The notes beneath the pieces were generated by a model, which saw only the letters and a list, made by a program, of their open reading frames with translations, had not been told where the DNA came from and made no database searches. Source: an uncultured Campylobacter sp. (GTDB lineage Bacteria > Campylobacterota > Campylobacteria > Campylobacterales > Campylobacteraceae). From it: a stretch of DNA of 5,139 nucleotides. The position numbers were made by a program, and so were the translations under genes. The DNA lies in NCBI RefSeq assembly GCF_937973075.1, contig NZ_CALBWL010000001.1:1-5139 (forward strand). Direction: 5' to 3'. Of the stretch, positions 4,055-5,139 are shown one piece after another. Numbering within the stretch: position 1 is the stretch's first letter; every line of letters starts with the position of its first letter.

Positions 4055-5139
4055 ATGTCAAATATCTTAATCATAGGCGCGGGCGGCGTGAGCCAAGTCG
4101 CGACCGTAAAATGCGCGATGAACGCGGACGTTTTTAGCAAGATCACCCTTGCTAGCCGCACCAAAAGCAAGTGCGACGCGATCGCTAAGCTTATCAAAGA
4201 CCGCTTGGGCGTCGCTATCGACACCGCCCAGATCGACGCGGACGACACCGATGCCGTAGTCGCGCTCATCAAAAAAACGGGCGCCGAGCTACTGCTAAAC
4301 GTAGCGCTGCCGTATCAGGACCTAACCCTCATGGACGCGTGCTCTCGCGCCGGCATCCCATACATCGATACCGCAAACTACGAGCACCCAGACACCGCCA
4401 AATTTGAATACAAGCTGCAGTGGGCGAAGGACGGCGAGTTTAAAGCCGCAAACACGATGGCGCTGCTGGGAAGCGGCTTTGATCCGGGCGTGACGAACGT
4501 ATTTTGCGCCTACGCACAGCAAAATCTCTTTGACGAGATCGGCGAGATCGACATCCTAGACTGCAATGCAGGCGATCACGGATATCCGTTTGCGACGAAT
4601 TTTAACCCCGAAATCAACCTGCGCGAAGTGAGCGCAAAGGGTCGCTACTGGGAGCGCGGCGAGTGGAAAGAAACCGAGCCGATGGAAATAATGTTCAAAT
4701 GGGACTACCCGAAAGTCGGCGTCAAGGATAGCTACCTGCTCTATCACGAGGAGCTCGAAAGCCTCGTTAAAAACATCAAGGGGCTAAAGCGAATCCGCTT
4801 TTTCATGACCTTTGGACAAAGCTACCTAACTCACATGAAATGCCTAGAAAACGTCGGCATGCTGCGCATCGACGAGGTCGAGCATAACGGCGTGAAAATC
4901 GTGCCGATCCAGTTTCTAAAGACCCTGCTGCCTGATCCTGCGAGTCTCGGCCCTCGCACGAAGGGTAAAACTAACATCGGCTGCGTGATCCGCGGGCTCA
5001 AGGACGGCAAAGAGCGCCAAGTCTACATCTATAACGTCTGCGATCACGAGGCTTGCTACGCCGAGACGGGCGCACAGGCTGTGAGCTACACGACGGGCGT
5101 GCCTGCGATGATCGGCTCGATGATGGTCGCAAAGGGTAT
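4055..5139 (+). CDS. Carboxy(nor)spermidine dehydrogenase, saccharopine dehydrogenase family, 3'-truncated by the window edge
   Basis: The frame is open to the last base, giving 361 complete codons of a family whose members are usually about 400 residues, so only the C-terminal tail is missing. In Campylobacter this enzyme reductively condenses aspartate beta-semialdehyde with putrescine to carboxyspermidine, using NADPH; carboxyspermidine decarboxylase (NspC) then yields spermidine. The N-terminus shows a Rossmann nucleotide-binding site (ILIIGAGGVSQVA, residues 4-16) followed by ASRTKSKCDAIA (33-44), where SRT fits a 2'-phosphate-binding loop. Family-typical stretches follow: LLNVALPYQDLTLMDAC (80-96), YIDTANYEHP (103-112) and LLGSGFDPGVTNVF (137-150). 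A later CDHEACYAETGAQAVSYTTGVPA block is also typical. Older annotations call such proteins saccharopine dehydrogenase (Lys1-like); the bacterial tract pattern and the inferred genus favour the polyamine enzyme. The gene has its own promoter and AAGGAG site. The decarboxylase gene is not in the window. Codon use is GC-rich, as expected of a core gene. Confidence 0.9.
   Translation, partial: MSNILIIGAGGVSQVATVKCAMNADVFSKITLASRTKSKCDAIAKLIKDRLGVAIDTAQIDADDTDAVVALIKKTGAELLLNVALPYQDLTLMDACSRAGIPYIDTANYEHPDTAKFEYKLQWAKDGEFKAANTMALLGSGFDPGVTNVFCAYAQQNLFDEIGEIDILDCNAGDHGYPFATNFNPEINLREVSAKGRYWERGEWKETEPMEIMFKWDYPKVGVKDSYLLYHEELESLVKNIKGLKRIRFFMTFGQSYLTHMKCLENVGMLRIDEVEHNGVKIVPIQFLKTLLPDPASLGPRTKGKTNIGCVIRGLKDGKERQVYIYNVCDHEACYAETGAQAVSYTTGVPAMIGSMMVAKG

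Noticed and set aside
4051..4747. Three minus-strand frames of 63-73 codons opposite the dehydrogenase
   Set aside because: They lie antisense to a clear family-matched gene and show no motif of their own, as expected of shadows in GC-rich coding DNA.
1..5139. CRISPR array, tRNA or rRNA genes, insertion sequence
   Set aside because: No regularly spaced direct repeats, no tRNA cloverleaf or CCA-ending unit, no ribosomal RNA stretch and no transposase or integrase frame were found.

Overview
The window most resembles a Campylobacter chromosome of the concisus/rectus/showae/curvus type. The reasons are the many AAATTTAA-type words between genes, TAAAAT/TATAAT -10 boxes without clear -35 boxes, AAGGAG ribosome sites, and a carboxyspermidine dehydrogenase of the alternative spermidine route used by Campylobacter. 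The genus is inferred from reading alone, with no database comparison.

Layout. (1) Positions 1-2000 are very AT-rich (sample lines counted by hand give about 18-30% GC). They hold two overlapping plus-strand genes: the 3' part of a large, probably helical protein of unknown function whose start lies before the window, and a small atypical GNAT acetyltransferase. (2) Positions 2001-2290 are a non-coding transition zone with short AT palindromes. (3) Positions 2291-3250 hold a minus-strand membrane protein of the TDT/SLAC1 (TehA-like) family, in much more GC-rich DNA (about 50% in sampled lines). (4) Positions 3251-3485 are a divergent promoter region. (5) Positions 3486-3659 hold a 57-residue plus-strand membrane protein of the YgaP-like DUF2892 type. 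(6) Positions 3660-4054 are a long non-coding stretch with nested inverted repeats, a 14-nt tandem repeat and a possible remnant of a short-chain dehydrogenase tail on the minus strand. (7) From 4055 to the window end runs a saccharopine dehydrogenase-family gene, most likely carboxy(nor)spermidine dehydrogenase, cut off at its 3' end.

How the parts relate. The two AT-rich genes form one translationally coupled unit and look like an acquired cassette beside ordinary core genes. Their joint role is unknown; a defence or other accessory function is possible but not shown. The three GC-rich genes are each single transcription units with their own ribosome sites. They do not form a pathway: an anion or dicarboxylate transporter/channel, a tiny membrane protein, and a polyamine biosynthesis enzyme.
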